Shown piece after piece: positions 16,908 through 24,811 of a DNA stretch of 64,000 bases. This DNA comes from Falsiroseomonas sp051860665 (GTDB lineage Bacteria > Pseudomonadota > Alphaproteobacteria > Acetobacterales > Acetobacteraceae). The position numbers and the translations under genes were made by a program. Below the pieces are notes generated by a model. It saw only the letters and a program-made list of their open reading frames with translations, was not told the origin of the DNA and did not search any database. The stretch spans positions 62,001 to 126,000 of the forward strand of contig NZ_JBHYDM010000006.1 in the NCBI RefSeq assembly GCF_051860665.1, read 5' to 3'. Each line of letters starts with the position of its first letter. Position 1 is the first letter of the stretch.

Positions 16908-17525
16908 ATGACCAAGCGCGCAGAAAGCAAGTACAAGATCAACCGCCGCCTCGGCGTGAACCTCTGGGGTCGCGCCAAGTCCCCGATCGCCAAGCGCGAA
17001 TACGGCCCCGGCCAGCATGGGCAGCGCCGCAAGCAGAAGCCGACCGACTTCGGCGTGCAGCTGATGGCGAAGCAGAAGCTGAAGGGCTATTACGGCAACA
17101 TCGGCGAGAAGCAGTTCCGCAAGTACTACGAGGAAGCCGTGCGCCGTAAGGGCGACACCTCGGAGAACCTGATCGAGATTCTCGAGCGCCGCCTGGACAC
17201 CATCATCTACCGCATGAAGCTGGCCGTGACGCCCTTCGCCGCGCGGCAGTTCGTGAACCATGGCCATGTGCTGATCAACGGCAAGCGCCTCAACATCCCG
17301 TCCTACCTGGTGAAGGACACGGATGTGATCGAGGTGAAGGAGAAGTCGAAGCAGCTGACCTGCGTGCTGGATGCCGCGCAGTCCGGCGAGCGCGACGTGC
17401 CGGAATACATCGAGGTCGACCACCGCGCGATGCGCGGCCGTATCCTGCGCGCGCCGAAGCTGAGCGACGTGCCCTATCCGGTGCAGATGGAACCGAACCT
17501 GGTGGTCGAGTTCTACTCGCGCTGA
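16908..17525 (+). CDS. rpsD: 30S ribosomal protein S4
   Basis: 205-residue primary 16S rRNA-binding protein. The N-terminus MTKRAESKYKINRRLGVNLWG is typical of alphaproteobacterial S4. The S4 RNA-binding motif covers about 93-156 (RRLDTIIYRMK, FVNHGHVLINGKRLNIPSY). A GGAGAAG ribosome site lies ahead of the ATG. The gene stands alone, framed by its own promoter (16720-16749) and a strong intrinsic terminator (17553-17581), instead of sitting in the large ribosomal operon as in E. coli. This stand-alone arrangement is usual in alphaproteobacteria. Confidence 0.97.
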   Translation: MTKRAESKYKINRRLGVNLWGRAKSPIAKREYGPGQHGQRRKQKPTDFGVQLMAKQKLKGYYGNIGEKQFRKYYEEAVRRKGDTSENLIEILERRLDTIIYRMKLAVTPFAARQFVNHGHVLINGKRLNIPSYLVKDTDVIEVKEKSKQLTCVLDAAQSGERDVPEYIEVDHRAMRGRILRAPKLSDVPYPVQMEPNLVVEFYSR

Positions 17526-17552
17526 TCGAGCTTCAGGGCTCGTGTCACCTGG

Positions 17553-17581
17553 GGGCGGGGTCGCAGGACCCCGCCCTTTTT
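17553..17581 (+). terminator. Rho-independent terminator of rpsD
   Basis: GGGCGGGGTC (17553-17562) pairs perfectly with GACCCCGCCC (17567-17576) around a GCAG tetraloop and is followed at once by TTTTT. This is the best intrinsic terminator in the window. Confidence 0.92.
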
Positions 17582-17588
17582 GCTGCCT

Positions 17589-18434
17589 TCAGCCAGTCGC
17601 CCGGGTTCGGTGGCCGAGGAACAGCAGGATTTCCCGCGCGGCCCGGTCCCAGATGCCGGCTTCGCCCCGGAAGCCATGGTCTGTGTCGAGCAGCACCAGC
17701 TCGGTACTGGCCGAAAGCGCATAGCGGCCAGGAATATCCGCACCGCCATAGGGGTCGCGAAGCCCCTGCAGGATCAGGGTGGGCGTGCGCAGGGCGGGCA
17801 GATGCGCATAGCGCTCCGGCTCATCCGGTCCGCTCGGCTTGTGAAAGGGGTAGCCGAGGCAGACCAGGGCGCGGATGGGGCGGAGATCTGCCAGCGTGCT
17901 TGCGATCCGCGCGCCGGAGGAACGACCCATCAGGATCAGGCGGCCCGGCTCCGGGGCCTCTGTGATGACCTCGCGCAGCCAGTCCTGCCGTTCCGCAAAG
18001 CTGCGCGGCAGGGCTTCCTCGGGCGGGATGCCGAAGGCGCTCCCTTCGTTCTCGACGGTGCCTTCCAGATAGGGGCAAAGCGCGGCCTGCAGCGCGGCGC
18101 CGAAATTCGCGTCCTTAGGTCTGGAATCACCGCTGAGGAAAATGACCTTGTCGGCCGTGGTTGGTGGCGCTGCCCGAACCGTTTCCAATGCCAGCACCGC
18201 CGGCTCGCGGGCCGCATCGCCCGGCGGGAGGGAGAGACTGGTGTCGCCAGGCGCCAGCGGCAGGAGGATCGTGCGATCCCGTGTCAGCAGGCGCGCCGCT
18301 GCGAGTGGCAGCGGAGAGTCCAGCCGCCGGATCGGCCAGGTCAGGGCCAACAGCAGGTGGCGCGCATTGGACAGGAAGGGCGCGACCGGCGCCCCGTCCA
18401 CCCAAGCGAGGAAGGGCGCTGGTCGCGGCGGCAC
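17589..18434 (-). CDS. Alpha/beta-hydrolase-like protein (KANL3/Tex30 type)
   Basis: 281 residues. The second half resembles the dienelactone-hydrolase/KANL3-Tex30 group: RLILMGRSSGARIAS contains a GxSxG nucleophile elbow, then ALVCLGYPFHKP, TPTLILQGLRDPYGG with the likely Asp, and LLDTDHGFRG with the likely His. The first half is less conserved. The chosen start is a GTG at 18434 without a clear Shine-Dalgarno sequence, 19 bases after the grxD stop, so it probably depends on read-through or coupling from the purL-bolA-grxD operon. Substrate unknown. The gene converges on the rpsD terminator. Confidence 0.75.
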   Translation of the reverse strand: MPPRPAPFLAWVDGAPVAPFLSNARHLLLALTWPIRRLDSPLPLAAARLLTRDRTILLPLAPGDTSLSLPPGDAAREPAVLALETVRAAPPTTADKVIFLSGDSRPKDANFGAALQAALCPYLEGTVENEGSAFGIPPEEALPRSFAERQDWLREVITEAPEPGRLILMGRSSGARIASTLADLRPIRALVCLGYPFHKPSGPDEPERYAHLPALRTPTLILQGLRDPYGGADIPGRYALSASTELVLLDTDHGFRGEAGIWDRAAREILLFLGHRTRATG

Positions 18435-18453
18435 GGTCAGCCGAAGCTGAGGC

Positions 18454-18792
18454 TCAGGCGGTCGCCTTCGGCATCACGCCATTGTCCTCGAGCAGTGTCT
18501 GCAGCTCGCCGGACTGGAACATCTCGGTCACGATATCGCAGCCGCCGACGAATTCGCCCTTCACATAGAGCTGGGGAATAGTTGGCCAGTTGGCGAAGGC
18601 CTTGATGCCCTCGCGCAGCTCCTGGTCCTCCAGGATGTTCACGCCCTTGAAGGGCACGCCGACATGGGAAAGGATCTGCACAACGCGGGCCGAAAAGCCG
18701 CACTGCGGGAAGACCGGCGTGCCCTTCATGTAGAGCACGACTGGGGTCGCGGTGATCTCGGCCTGGATGCGGTCGAAGACGGGGTTGCTCAT
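18454..18792 (-). CDS. grxD: Monothiol glutaredoxin, Grx4 family
   Basis: 112 residues. The single-Cys CGFS active site is in FPQCGFSARVVQIL (about 30), preceded by the TPVVLYMKGTP strand. The glutathione-binding WPTIPQLYVKGEFVGGCDI segment is intact. Grx4-type proteins carry and pass on [2Fe-2S] clusters and pair with BolA proteins. The start at 18792 (MSNPVFDRI) matches the family; upstream in-frame codons do not. bolA lies immediately upstream, so the cluster-carrying partner pair is encoded together at the end of the purine operon. Confidence 0.95.
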   Translation of the reverse strand: MSNPVFDRIQAEITATPVVLYMKGTPVFPQCGFSARVVQILSHVGVPFKGVNILEDQELREGIKAFANWPTIPQLYVKGEFVGGCDIVTEMFQSGELQTLLEDNGVMPKATA

Positions 18793-18820
18793 ATCGGTCG
18801 GTCCCTGCTCGGAAAGATCT

Positions 18821-19054
18821 TCAATCGGGGGCGGAGGTCTGCAGCGCCAGGGCGTGCAGCGCACCCCCCATCCGGCCCTGCAGCGCGGCATAGACGATCT
18901 GGTGCTGCTTCACGCGGCTGATGCCCTTGAAGGCGGAGGAGACGACGGTGGCGGCGTAGTGGTCGCCGTCCCCCGCCAGATCCTCGATCGTCACCACGGC
19001 ATCGGGCAGGGCGGCCTTGATGAGCGCCGCGATTTCCGCCGAATCCATCGCCAT
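18821..19054 (-). CDS. bolA: BolA-family protein
   Basis: 77 residues with the compact BolA fold: an N-terminal helix (SAEIAALIKAALPDAVVTIED), then GDGDHYAATVVSSAFKGISRVKQHQIVYAAL with the conserved His that can bind an iron-sulfur cluster jointly with a monothiol glutaredoxin. The length is nearer the IbaG/YrbA type than E. coli BolA. The start codon shares a base with the purL stop (TGATG), and grxD follows 28 bases later. The likely role is iron-sulfur or iron sensing with GrxD. Confidence 0.93.
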   Translation of the reverse strand: MAMDSAEIAALIKAALPDAVVTIEDLAGDGDHYAATVVSSAFKGISRVKQHQIVYAALQGRMGGALHALALQTSAPD

Positions 19055-21261
19055 CAGCCAGCTTCCCCGTTCATCAGCGCCGGCAGCGTCGCCTCATGGG
19101 CTTCCACCAGCCTTGCCACCGATATGGAGGAGCCATCGGCGAGAACCAAGTCCCTTCCGCCACTCCGCCCGGCCAGGATTGCGGGGACGCCGGCCTGCCG
19201 TGCCACCGCCAGCAGCGCGGCGCCGTCCCGCACTCCCAGCAGGTAGCGCGCCTGGTCCTCGCCGAACCACCAGCCATGCGCGGCCACGCCGGCGGGCGGG
19301 GCGGCCAGGGTCGCGCCGGTGCCGCCGCCCATCGCCATCTCGGCCACCGCCACCAGCAACCCGCCATCGGCCAGGTCGTGGCAGGCCACCACCTCGCCGG
19401 CGAGGATGCGGGCGCGGACGAAATCGCCGTTGCGGCGTTCTGCGGCCAGGTCCACCGGCGGCGGCGCACCCTCCTCGCGGCCCGCGATCTCGCGCAGCCA
19501 GATCGATTGGCCGAGCCAGCCATGGGTCTCGCCGACCAGTACCAGGTCCAGCCCCGGCTGCAGGGCGAGGCCGATGGCCTGGGCTGCATCCTCGAGCACG
19601 CCGACGCCGCCGATCGCCGGTGTCGGCAGGATGCCGCGGCCCTGGGTTTCGTTGTAGAGCGAGACATTGCCGCTCACGACCGGGAAATCGAGCGCGATGC
19701 AGGCCGCACCCATGCCGCGCACGGCGGCCGCGAACTGGCCCATGATCTCGGGCTTTTCGGGGTTGCCGAAGTTCATGTTGTCGGTGATGGCCAGCGGGCG
19801 GGCGCCCACCGCGGTCAGGTTGCGCCAGGCCTCCGCCACGGCCTGGGCGCCGCCCGCCTCGGGGTCCGCCTGGCAGTAGCGGGGCGTGCAATCCGTGGTC
19901 ATGGCCAAGGCACGCTTCAGCCCCTCCAGCTTCACCACGGCCGCATCGGCGCCGCCCGGGCGCTTCACGGTCTGGCCGCCGACGGTGCTGTCATACTGGT
20001 CCCAGATCCAGCGGCGGGAGCAGAGGTCGAGGCTGCCCACCAGCTTTTCGAGCGCCGGCAGCGGGCCGATGGGATCAAGCAGGTCGGCGGCGGCCAGCAC
20101 CGGCTGCTTCGGCGTCTCCGCGGTCGGGCGGCGATACAGCGGCGCTTCGGATTCCAGGGGCGCCAGGGGGATATCAGCCTCGATCTCCCCCTTGTGCCGG
20201 ATGACGATCCGGCCCGTATCGGTGAGGTGGCCGATGACCGCGAAGTCCAGCTCCCATTTGTGGAAAATCGCCTCGGCTTCGGCTTCCCGGCCGGGCTTCA
20301 GGATCATCAGCATGCGCTCCTGGGATTCGGAGAGCATCATCTCATAGGCGGTCATGCCGACCTCGCGCTGGGGGACATTGTCCATCACCAACTCGATGCC
20401 GACGCCGCCCTTGCCGGCCATCTCCACGCTGCTGCTGGTGAGCCCCGCCGCGCCCATGTCCTGGATGGCGACGATCATGTCGGTGGCCATCAGCTCCAGG
20501 CAGGCCTCGATCAGCAGCTTTTCGGTGAAGGGGTCGCCGATCTGCACGGTCGGCCGTTTCTCCTCCGAATCGGCAGAGAACTCGGTGGATGCCATGGTGG
20601 CGCCATGGATGCCGTCGCGGCCGGTCTTGGAGCCAACATAGACGACCGGATTTCCAAGACCTGCCGCGGCACTGAGAAAGATGCGGTCCTTCGGTGCGAT
20701 GCCGACCGTCATCGCATTGACCAGCGGGTTGCCGTTATAGGCCGGGTGGAAATTCACCTCGCCACCCACGGTCGGCACGCCCACGCAATTGCCATAGCCG
20801 CCGATGCCGCGCACCACGCCGTCAATCACGCGCTTCATCTTCGGCGCATCCGGCATGCCGAAGCGCAGCGCATTCAGGTTCGCGATCGGCCGCGCCCCCA
20901 TGGTGAAGACATCCCGCAGAATGCCGCCGACACCGGTGGCGGCCCCCTGGTAAGGCTCGATGAAGCTCGGGTGGTTGTGGCTTTCCATCTTGAAGATGGC
21001 GGCCAGCCCGTCGCCGATGTCGATCACACCCGCATTCTCGCCCGGCCCGTGGATCACCCAGGGCGCCTTGGTCGGCAGCGTCTTCAGCCAGACGCGGGAG
21101 GATTTGTAGGAGCAATGCTCGCTCCACATGACCGAGAAGATGCCGAGCTCGGTCAGAGACGGCGAGCGGCCGAGGATCGACAGCACGCGCTCATACTCAT
21201 CGGGCTTCAGGCCGAATTCGGCGGAGAGCTGGGCGGCGCGTTCGGGGGGCAGATACGGCAT
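19054..21261 (-). CDS. purL: Phosphoribosylformylglycinamidine synthase, large subunit (PurL)
   Basis: 735-residue small-type PurL that works with PurQ and PurS to convert FGAR to FGAM in purine synthesis. Visible motifs are SVMWSEHCSYKSSR near the N-terminus, VIHGPGENAGV, FKMESHNHPSFIEPYQGAATGVGGI (nucleotide/Mg site), QDMGAAGLTSS and, in the second half, NMNFGNPEKPEIMG. The start at 21261 (MPYLPPERAAQL) is preferred over an in-frame TTG 11 codons upstream, which lacks a ribosome site. All three subunits of the FGAM synthase complex are encoded in this operon. bolA overlaps its stop by one base. Confidence 0.96.
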   Translation of the reverse strand: MPYLPPERAAQLSAEFGLKPDEYERVLSILGRSPSLTELGIFSVMWSEHCSYKSSRVWLKTLPTKAPWVIHGPGENAGVIDIGDGLAAIFKMESHNHPSFIEPYQGAATGVGGILRDVFTMGARPIANLNALRFGMPDAPKMKRVIDGVVRGIGGYGNCVGVPTVGGEVNFHPAYNGNPLVNAMTVGIAPKDRIFLSAAAGLGNPVVYVGSKTGRDGIHGATMASTEFSADSEEKRPTVQIGDPFTEKLLIEACLELMATDMIVAIQDMGAAGLTSSSVEMAGKGGVGIELVMDNVPQREVGMTAYEMMLSESQERMLMILKPGREAEAEAIFHKWELDFAVIGHLTDTGRIVIRHKGEIEADIPLAPLESEAPLYRRPTAETPKQPVLAAADLLDPIGPLPALEKLVGSLDLCSRRWIWDQYDSTVGGQTVKRPGGADAAVVKLEGLKRALAMTTDCTPRYCQADPEAGGAQAVAEAWRNLTAVGARPLAITDNMNFGNPEKPEIMGQFAAAVRGMGAACIALDFPVVSGNVSLYNETQGRGILPTPAIGGVGVLEDAAQAIGLALQPGLDLVLVGETHGWLGQSIWLREIAGREEGAPPPVDLAAERRNGDFVRARILAGEVVACHDLADGGLLVAVAEMAMGGGTGATLAAPPAGVAAHGWWFGEDQARYLLGVRDGAALLAVARQAGVPAILAGRSGGRDLVLADGSSISVARLVEAHEATLPALMNGEAG

Positions 21262-21346
21262 TGCGGCAAGGGCTCCGGGCGCCTGAGGCGGCAAAGGGGG
21301 ACGTTGTTCCCCGCGGCCGTTGGGCTTCGGCGCGCGGGGCCTGGCC

Positions 21347-22045
21347 TCAGGCAGAGGCGAGCGAATCCATCAGGCTGGTGAAGAGCGGCAGCCCGTCCGT
21401 CCCGCCCATCAGCGGGTCCACCAGATCCTCCGGATGCGGCATCAGGCCGCAGACCCGCAGGTTGGGGGAGAGGATGCCGGCGATATTGTCGCGTGCGCCG
21501 TTTCGGTTGGCGGCGGCGGTGATATCGCCTTCTGGCGTCGCATAGCGGAAGGCGACCAGGCCCTCGCCATTCAGGCGGGCCAGGGTTTCGTCATCGCAGA
21601 AGTAGTTGCCGTCGCCATGCGCCATGGGGGAACGGAAGACGGCGCCCTTCTGCCAGTGGCTGGTGAAGGGCGTATCGGCGCGCTCCACCCGCATGTGGCA
21701 GTCCATGGACAGGAAGCGCAGCGTCGCATTGCGCAGCAGGGCGCCGGGCAGCAGCCCCGCCTCGGTCAGGATCTGGAAGCCGTTGCAGACGCCCAGCACG
21801 AGGCCGCCGGCGGCGGCGAAGTCCCGCACCGCGCGCATGATGGGGGACTGCGCGGCCATGGCGCCGCAGCGCAGGTAGTCGCCATGGCTGAAGCCGCCCG
21901 GCAGCACCACCAGGTCCACCCCCGCCGGCAGGGCGGTGTCGCGGTGGAAGACCATGGCCGGCTTGCGGCCACTGACCTGTTCCAGGGCGATTGCCATGTC
22001 GCGCTCGCGGTTGGTGCCCGGGAAGACGATGATCGCGGATTTCAT
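21347..22045 (-). CDS. purQ: Phosphoribosylformylglycinamidine synthase, glutaminase subunit (PurQ)
   Basis: 232-residue class I glutamine amidotransferase that supplies ammonia to PurL. The nucleophile is in LVLGVCNGFQILTEAGLLPG (Cys about 90), the oxyanion-side motif is LPGGFSHGDYLRCGA, and the catalytic His-Glu pair is in LMPHPEDLV near the C-terminus. The ATG at 22045 lies only 4 bases after the stop of a 58-residue membrane protein gene; purL starts 85 bases downstream. Length and motifs are normal for the three-subunit type. Confidence 0.96.
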   Translation of the reverse strand: MKSAIIVFPGTNRERDMAIALEQVSGRKPAMVFHRDTALPAGVDLVVLPGGFSHGDYLRCGAMAAQSPIMRAVRDFAAAGGLVLGVCNGFQILTEAGLLPGALLRNATLRFLSMDCHMRVERADTPFTSHWQKGAVFRSPMAHGDGNYFCDDETLARLNGEGLVAFRYATPEGDITAAANRNGARDNIAGILSPNLRVCGLMPHPEDLVDPLMGGTDGLPLFTSLMDSLASA

Positions 22046-22049
22046 GGAG

Positions 22050-22226
22050 TCACCAGAATATCCAGAGGAGCAGCCCGGCCAGGATGGCCAGGAAAATGAG
22101 AAGGCCGAGAAACCAGCATGCGAAGCCGAAGAGCAACCCTTGCGGCCGGTTGCCCCAGAGCGGGCGAAGGATGGGGCGGCCGAGCCTGGCGCAGAGATCG
22201 ATCAGCAGCTCCAGAAGCTCCTGCAC
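22050..22226 (-). CDS. 58-residue single-span membrane protein in the pur operon
   Basis: A GTG start at 22226 with GGAGAG 4 bases upstream opens a frame of 58 codons ending in TGA at 22050. The protein starts MQELLELLIDLCARLGRPIL. A proline/arginine-bearing loop (LRPLWGNRPQGLLFGF) follows, then a strongly hydrophobic C-terminal helix of about 25 residues. Spacing is tight: 15 bases from the preceding 75-residue gene and 4 bases to the purQ ATG. Operon placement, ribosome site and clear membrane-helix composition support a real gene despite the small size. Family not recognised; a role in the purine pathway is not implied by sequence. Confidence 0.68.
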   Translation of the reverse strand: MQELLELLIDLCARLGRPILRPLWGNRPQGLLFGFACWFLGLLIFLAILAGLLLWIFW

Positions 22227-22241
22227 CGATCTCTCCGGCCG

Positions 22242-22469
22242 CTATTCCAGCCAGACCCGCAACCAGTGAAGGCCGCCCGCGACCGCCAGCGTAACCACGG
22301 CGGCCAGTGCCGCGGCGGTCACCCAGCGGTCCAGCCCCTTCTTGCCCCGCGCCACCATCCCCAGCCGCTTCTGGCTCGCCACCGCCGGCAGGCGCTGCTC
22401 GCGCCAGCGCAGCCCCATGGCGATCAGCACCGTCAGCACCAGCATGACGAGGAGCGAGACCTTCACCAT
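22242..22469 (-). CDS. 75-residue two-span membrane protein in the pur operon
   Basis: The protein has a first membrane helix (VSLLVMLVLTVLIAMGL), a central basic loop (RWREQRLPAVASQKRLGMVARGKK) and a second helix (VTAAALAAVVTLAVAGGL), ending HWLRVWLE. It starts 6 bases after the purS stop and ends 15 bases before the 58-residue gene, so all are on one transcript. It was not assigned to a named family. The positive loop between two helices is typical of small inner-membrane proteins. Confidence 0.72.
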   Translation of the reverse strand: MVKVSLLVMLVLTVLIAMGLRWREQRLPAVASQKRLGMVARGKKGLDRWVTAAALAAVVTLAVAGGLHWLRVWLE

Positions 22470-22475
22470 GGCTGG

Positions 22476-22715
22476 CTAGGCGAGCTCGACCCTGAAGGAC
22501 TCGATCACGGTATTGGCCAGCAGGCGCCGGGCCATTTCTTCCGCCGCGGCCTGGGCCTTGGCGGGATCGGTCTCCGCCAGCTCCAGCTCGATCACCTTGC
22601 CGGCCCGAACCTCCGCCACCCCGGCGAAGCCCAGGCCTTCCAGCGCATGGCCGATCGCCTTGCCCTGCGGGTCGAGCACCCCGTTCTTCGGCATGATCGT
22701 CACGCGCGCCTTCAT
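22476..22715 (-). CDS. purS: Phosphoribosylformylglycinamidine synthase subunit PurS
   Basis: 79 residues. PurS bridges PurL and PurQ in the FGAM synthase complex. The sequence shows the family start MKARVTIMPKNGVLDPQGKA, then the ALEGLGF and EVRAGKVIELEL segments, and the closing LLANTVIESFRVEL. The start at 22715 overlaps the purC stop (ATGA), so translation is coupled. The frame is open further upstream but only as a shadow of purC. Presence of purS agrees with the short PurL. Confidence 0.95.
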   Translation of the reverse strand: MKARVTIMPKNGVLDPQGKAIGHALEGLGFAGVAEVRAGKVIELELAETDPAKAQAAAEEMARRLLANTVIESFRVELA

Positions 22716-23476
22716 TGAACGGTCTCCGGACCCTTCATGTCCCGCACCCCCGCCTCGGGCAGGATGCCGAGGCGCTTGGCCACCTCCTGGTAGCCCTCCT
22801 CGACCTTGCCGAGGTCGCGGCGGAAGCGGTCCTTGTCCATCTTCTCGCCGGTCTTCACGTCCCAGAGGCGGCAATTGTCCGGGCTGATCTCATCGGCCAG
22901 GACGATCCGCATCTCGTCATTCTCATAGAGCCGGCCGAATTCCAGCTTGAAGTCGACCAGGGTGATGCCGACGCCGAGGAAGAGCCCGGTCAGGAAATCA
23001 TTCACCCGCAGCGCCAGGGCGACCATGTCGTCCAGGTCCTGGGTCGCGGCCCAGCCGAAGCAGGTGATGTGCTCCTCGGACACCATCGGGTCACCGAGCG
23101 CGTCGTTCTTGTAGTAATACTCCAGGATCGAGCGCGGCAGGCGCGTGCCTTCCTGGATGCCGAGCCGGGTGGCCAGGCTTCCGGCGGCGACATTGCGGAT
23201 CACCACTTCCAGGGGGATGATCTCGACTTCGCGGATCAGCTGTTCCCGCATGTTCAGCCGGCGAATGAAATGGGTCGGAATGCCCATCTCGGCCAGCTTC
23301 ATCATCAGGTATTCGCTGATGCGGTTGTTGAGCACGCCCTTGCCGGTGATCGTGCCCTTCTTCTGCGCATTGAAGGCGGTGGCGTCGTCCTTGAAGTACT
23401 GCACCAGGGTGCCCGGCTCCGGGCCCTCGAACAGGATCTTGGCTTTGCCCTCGTAGAGCTGACGGCGGCGCGCCAT
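22712..23476 (-). CDS. purC: SAICAR synthetase (phosphoribosylaminoimidazole-succinocarboxamide synthase)
   Basis: 254-residue enzyme that joins CAIR and aspartate in purine synthesis. Motifs are RRRQLYEGKAKILFEG at the N-terminus, FKDDATAFNAQKK, IPLEVVIRNVAAGSLATR (CAIR-binding) and LVDFKLEFGR followed by LADEISPDNCRLWD. The ATG at 23476 is preceded by CGAGGAG about 10 bases upstream; the longer open frame upstream has no family similarity. It heads the purC-purS-membrane-purQ-purL-bolA-grxD transcription unit, with 143 bases separating it from the upstream NRDE gene, room for a promoter. A TATAGC box (about 23565) could be its -10, but the -35 is weak. Confidence 0.96.
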   Translation of the reverse strand: MARRRQLYEGKAKILFEGPEPGTLVQYFKDDATAFNAQKKGTITGKGVLNNRISEYLMMKLAEMGIPTHFIRRLNMREQLIREVEIIPLEVVIRNVAAGSLATRLGIQEGTRLPRSILEYYYKNDALGDPMVSEEHITCFGWAATQDLDDMVALALRVNDFLTGLFLGVGITLVDFKLEFGRLYENDEMRIVLADEISPDNCRLWDVKTGEKMDKDRFRRDLGKVEEGYQEVAKRLGILPEAGVRDMKGPETVQ

Positions 23477-23619
23477 GGTGCTGGAACTCCTCGACTGCCG
23501 CGCGCCCAGGAAGCGGTCGCGCGGGACGGCAGGCCGCTGCGGCCCGGTATCTGCGCGTGCTATAGCAGGGCCTGGACGGCACCGCCACGCCAGGGCCGCG
23601 GGTCCGTGATGCATGGCGC

Positions 23620-24363
23620 TCAGCCGGCGGCTGGCAGGTTGATGTCCTGGAAGGGCGCCAGGCCAGGCGGGGCGGGGCAGAAGCGCCAATGCCGGGCGGT
23701 GGGGGCAAGCGCCACCAGGCTCGCGCAGACCGTGCCGAAGCCATCGACTGGCGGAACGCGCAGCGCCTCCCCGATTCCCGCCGCGCCGACGTCATCATCC
23801 GTCAGAAGCGTCTCCCAGCTTCGCCAGTCGGCGCGGTCGGGGTCCGGCGCGGGCGCTTGCGCGAAGCGCGGCAGGTGGCGCCGGATGCGCGGGCTGCTCA
23901 GGTCGTTCGGATCATGGGCGGTGACCATGGTCAGCCCCTCGTCCAGCGGCACAGCTTCCGGCCGGCCCCGACCCAAGCCGCGGAGAAAAAAAGCCGATCG
24001 ACGATCGGCGACGACCAGGTTGAAGGGGCGCCAGGCGCCGGCGTCCTGTGCCATCAGGCGGTCCACCGCTGTTTCCGCCGAGCTTGCCTCTGCCGCATCC
24101 AGCGGCAGCAGGCCACGCGACGTCTTGCCTATCGCGGGCCCGAGGCTGCCGGGGCGGTTGAGGACCGCCGCCACCACCCCACTCCGGCCCAAGGCCATCC
24201 AGGTGCCGCCCGCGGTGCAATCGAGACCGCCGACAACACCAGGCCGCCCCGGCCAATGCGCCGCAGGCGGCAGCCATGCCCGGTCAATCCGTTCGTCGCG
24301 GTTGCCCGCCAGGATCAGCGGCCAGGCCGTGCCCGGCCGCCTGAGAAGCACAACGGTGCACAC
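23620..24363 (-). CDS. NRDE-family (Tango2-like) protein
   Basis: 247 residues from a GTG at 24363, giving the family start MCTVVLLRRPG. The name-giving NRDE motif appears in LILAGNRDERIDRAW (about 20-28), followed by GGLDCTAGGTWMALG, typical of the family. The conserved N-terminal Cys at position 2 makes it an Ntn-hydrolase-like candidate after Met removal. Function is not established in bacteria; human TANGO2 has been linked to heme or lipid handling. The start lies 16 bases after the stop of the upstream Pro/Tyr-rich protein gene, which fixes the GTG as the best start, since longer frames run through that gene. Confidence 0.8.
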   Translation of the reverse strand: MCTVVLLRRPGTAWPLILAGNRDERIDRAWLPPAAHWPGRPGVVGGLDCTAGGTWMALGRSGVVAAVLNRPGSLGPAIGKTSRGLLPLDAAEASSAETAVDRLMAQDAGAWRPFNLVVADRRSAFFLRGLGRGRPEAVPLDEGLTMVTAHDPNDLSSPRIRRHLPRFAQAPAPDPDRADWRSWETLLTDDDVGAAGIGEALRVPPVDGFGTVCASLVALAPTARHWRFCPAPPGLAPFQDINLPAAG

Positions 24364-24379
24364 GCGGGAGGCACGATCC

Positions 24380-24712
24380 TCAGAAGCGGAAGTAGAGCCC
24401 CACGCCGGGCGGCGGCGGCGGGCGATAATAGCGCGGCGGCGGTGCATAATAGACCGGCGGCGGTGCGTAATAGACTGGCGGTGGCCCGTAATAACGGGGC
24501 GGCGGCCCGCGATAATAGCGCGGCGGCGGGCCGCGCCAGTGGCGGGGCGGCGGCCCGTCATAGTAGCGGCCACGATACCAGCCATCGACCAGCACCACGC
24601 CATTCTGCTCGATGACAGGCGATACAACCTTCGCCTCAGCCGCGGCGGCGCCCGCCAAGGCCAGAAGCGCGGCCCCGGCGGCCATCGGCAGAAGTTTTGG
24701 CAGGAGACTCAT
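24380..24712 (-). CDS. Exported Pro/Tyr-rich low-complexity protein, second copy
   Basis: 110 residues. A signal peptide (LLPKLLPMAAGAALLALAGAAAAEA) is followed by a short ordered part (KVVSPVIEQNGVVLVDGWYRGRYYDG). Then comes a long tract of PPPRYYRG and PPPVYYA units, ending PGVGLYFRF. The final aromatic residue recalls outer-membrane proteins, but no barrel is visible. AAGGAGG 8 bases before the ATG at 24712 supports this start. It resembles the protein at 10168-10524 in layout (signal peptide, short middle, Pro/Tyr repeats). Function unknown; cell-surface or periplasmic location inferred. Confidence 0.75.
   Translation of the reverse strand: MSLLPKLLPMAAGAALLALAGAAAAEAKVVSPVIEQNGVVLVDGWYRGRYYDGPPPRHWRGPPPRYYRGPPPRYYGPPPVYYAPPPVYYAPPPRYYRPPPPPGVGLYFRF
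24408..24556. repeat. Short GC-rich tandem repeats coding PPPxYY units
   Basis: Units of about 21-24 bases of the form GGCGGCGGTGC(A/G)TAATAGAC(C/T) repeat with variation through the 3' half of the exported-protein gene. Such tracts are prone to unit gain or loss. Confidence 0.5.
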
Positions 24713-24811
24713 GGGTGCGACCTCCTTGTCGTCCGTCTTATCTAGGCATTGCTTGTGGCAGCACCTGGGCAAAACGGCTCCTTGCCAATGACGGCCTCGC
24801 GATCTCTCTCT

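Noticed and set aside
19096..21381. A very long open frame (761 codons) on the + strand opposite purL
   Set aside because: It is a shadow of purL in GC-rich DNA: its translation is His/Gly/Asp-rich with no family similarity, whereas the opposite strand encodes complete PurL.
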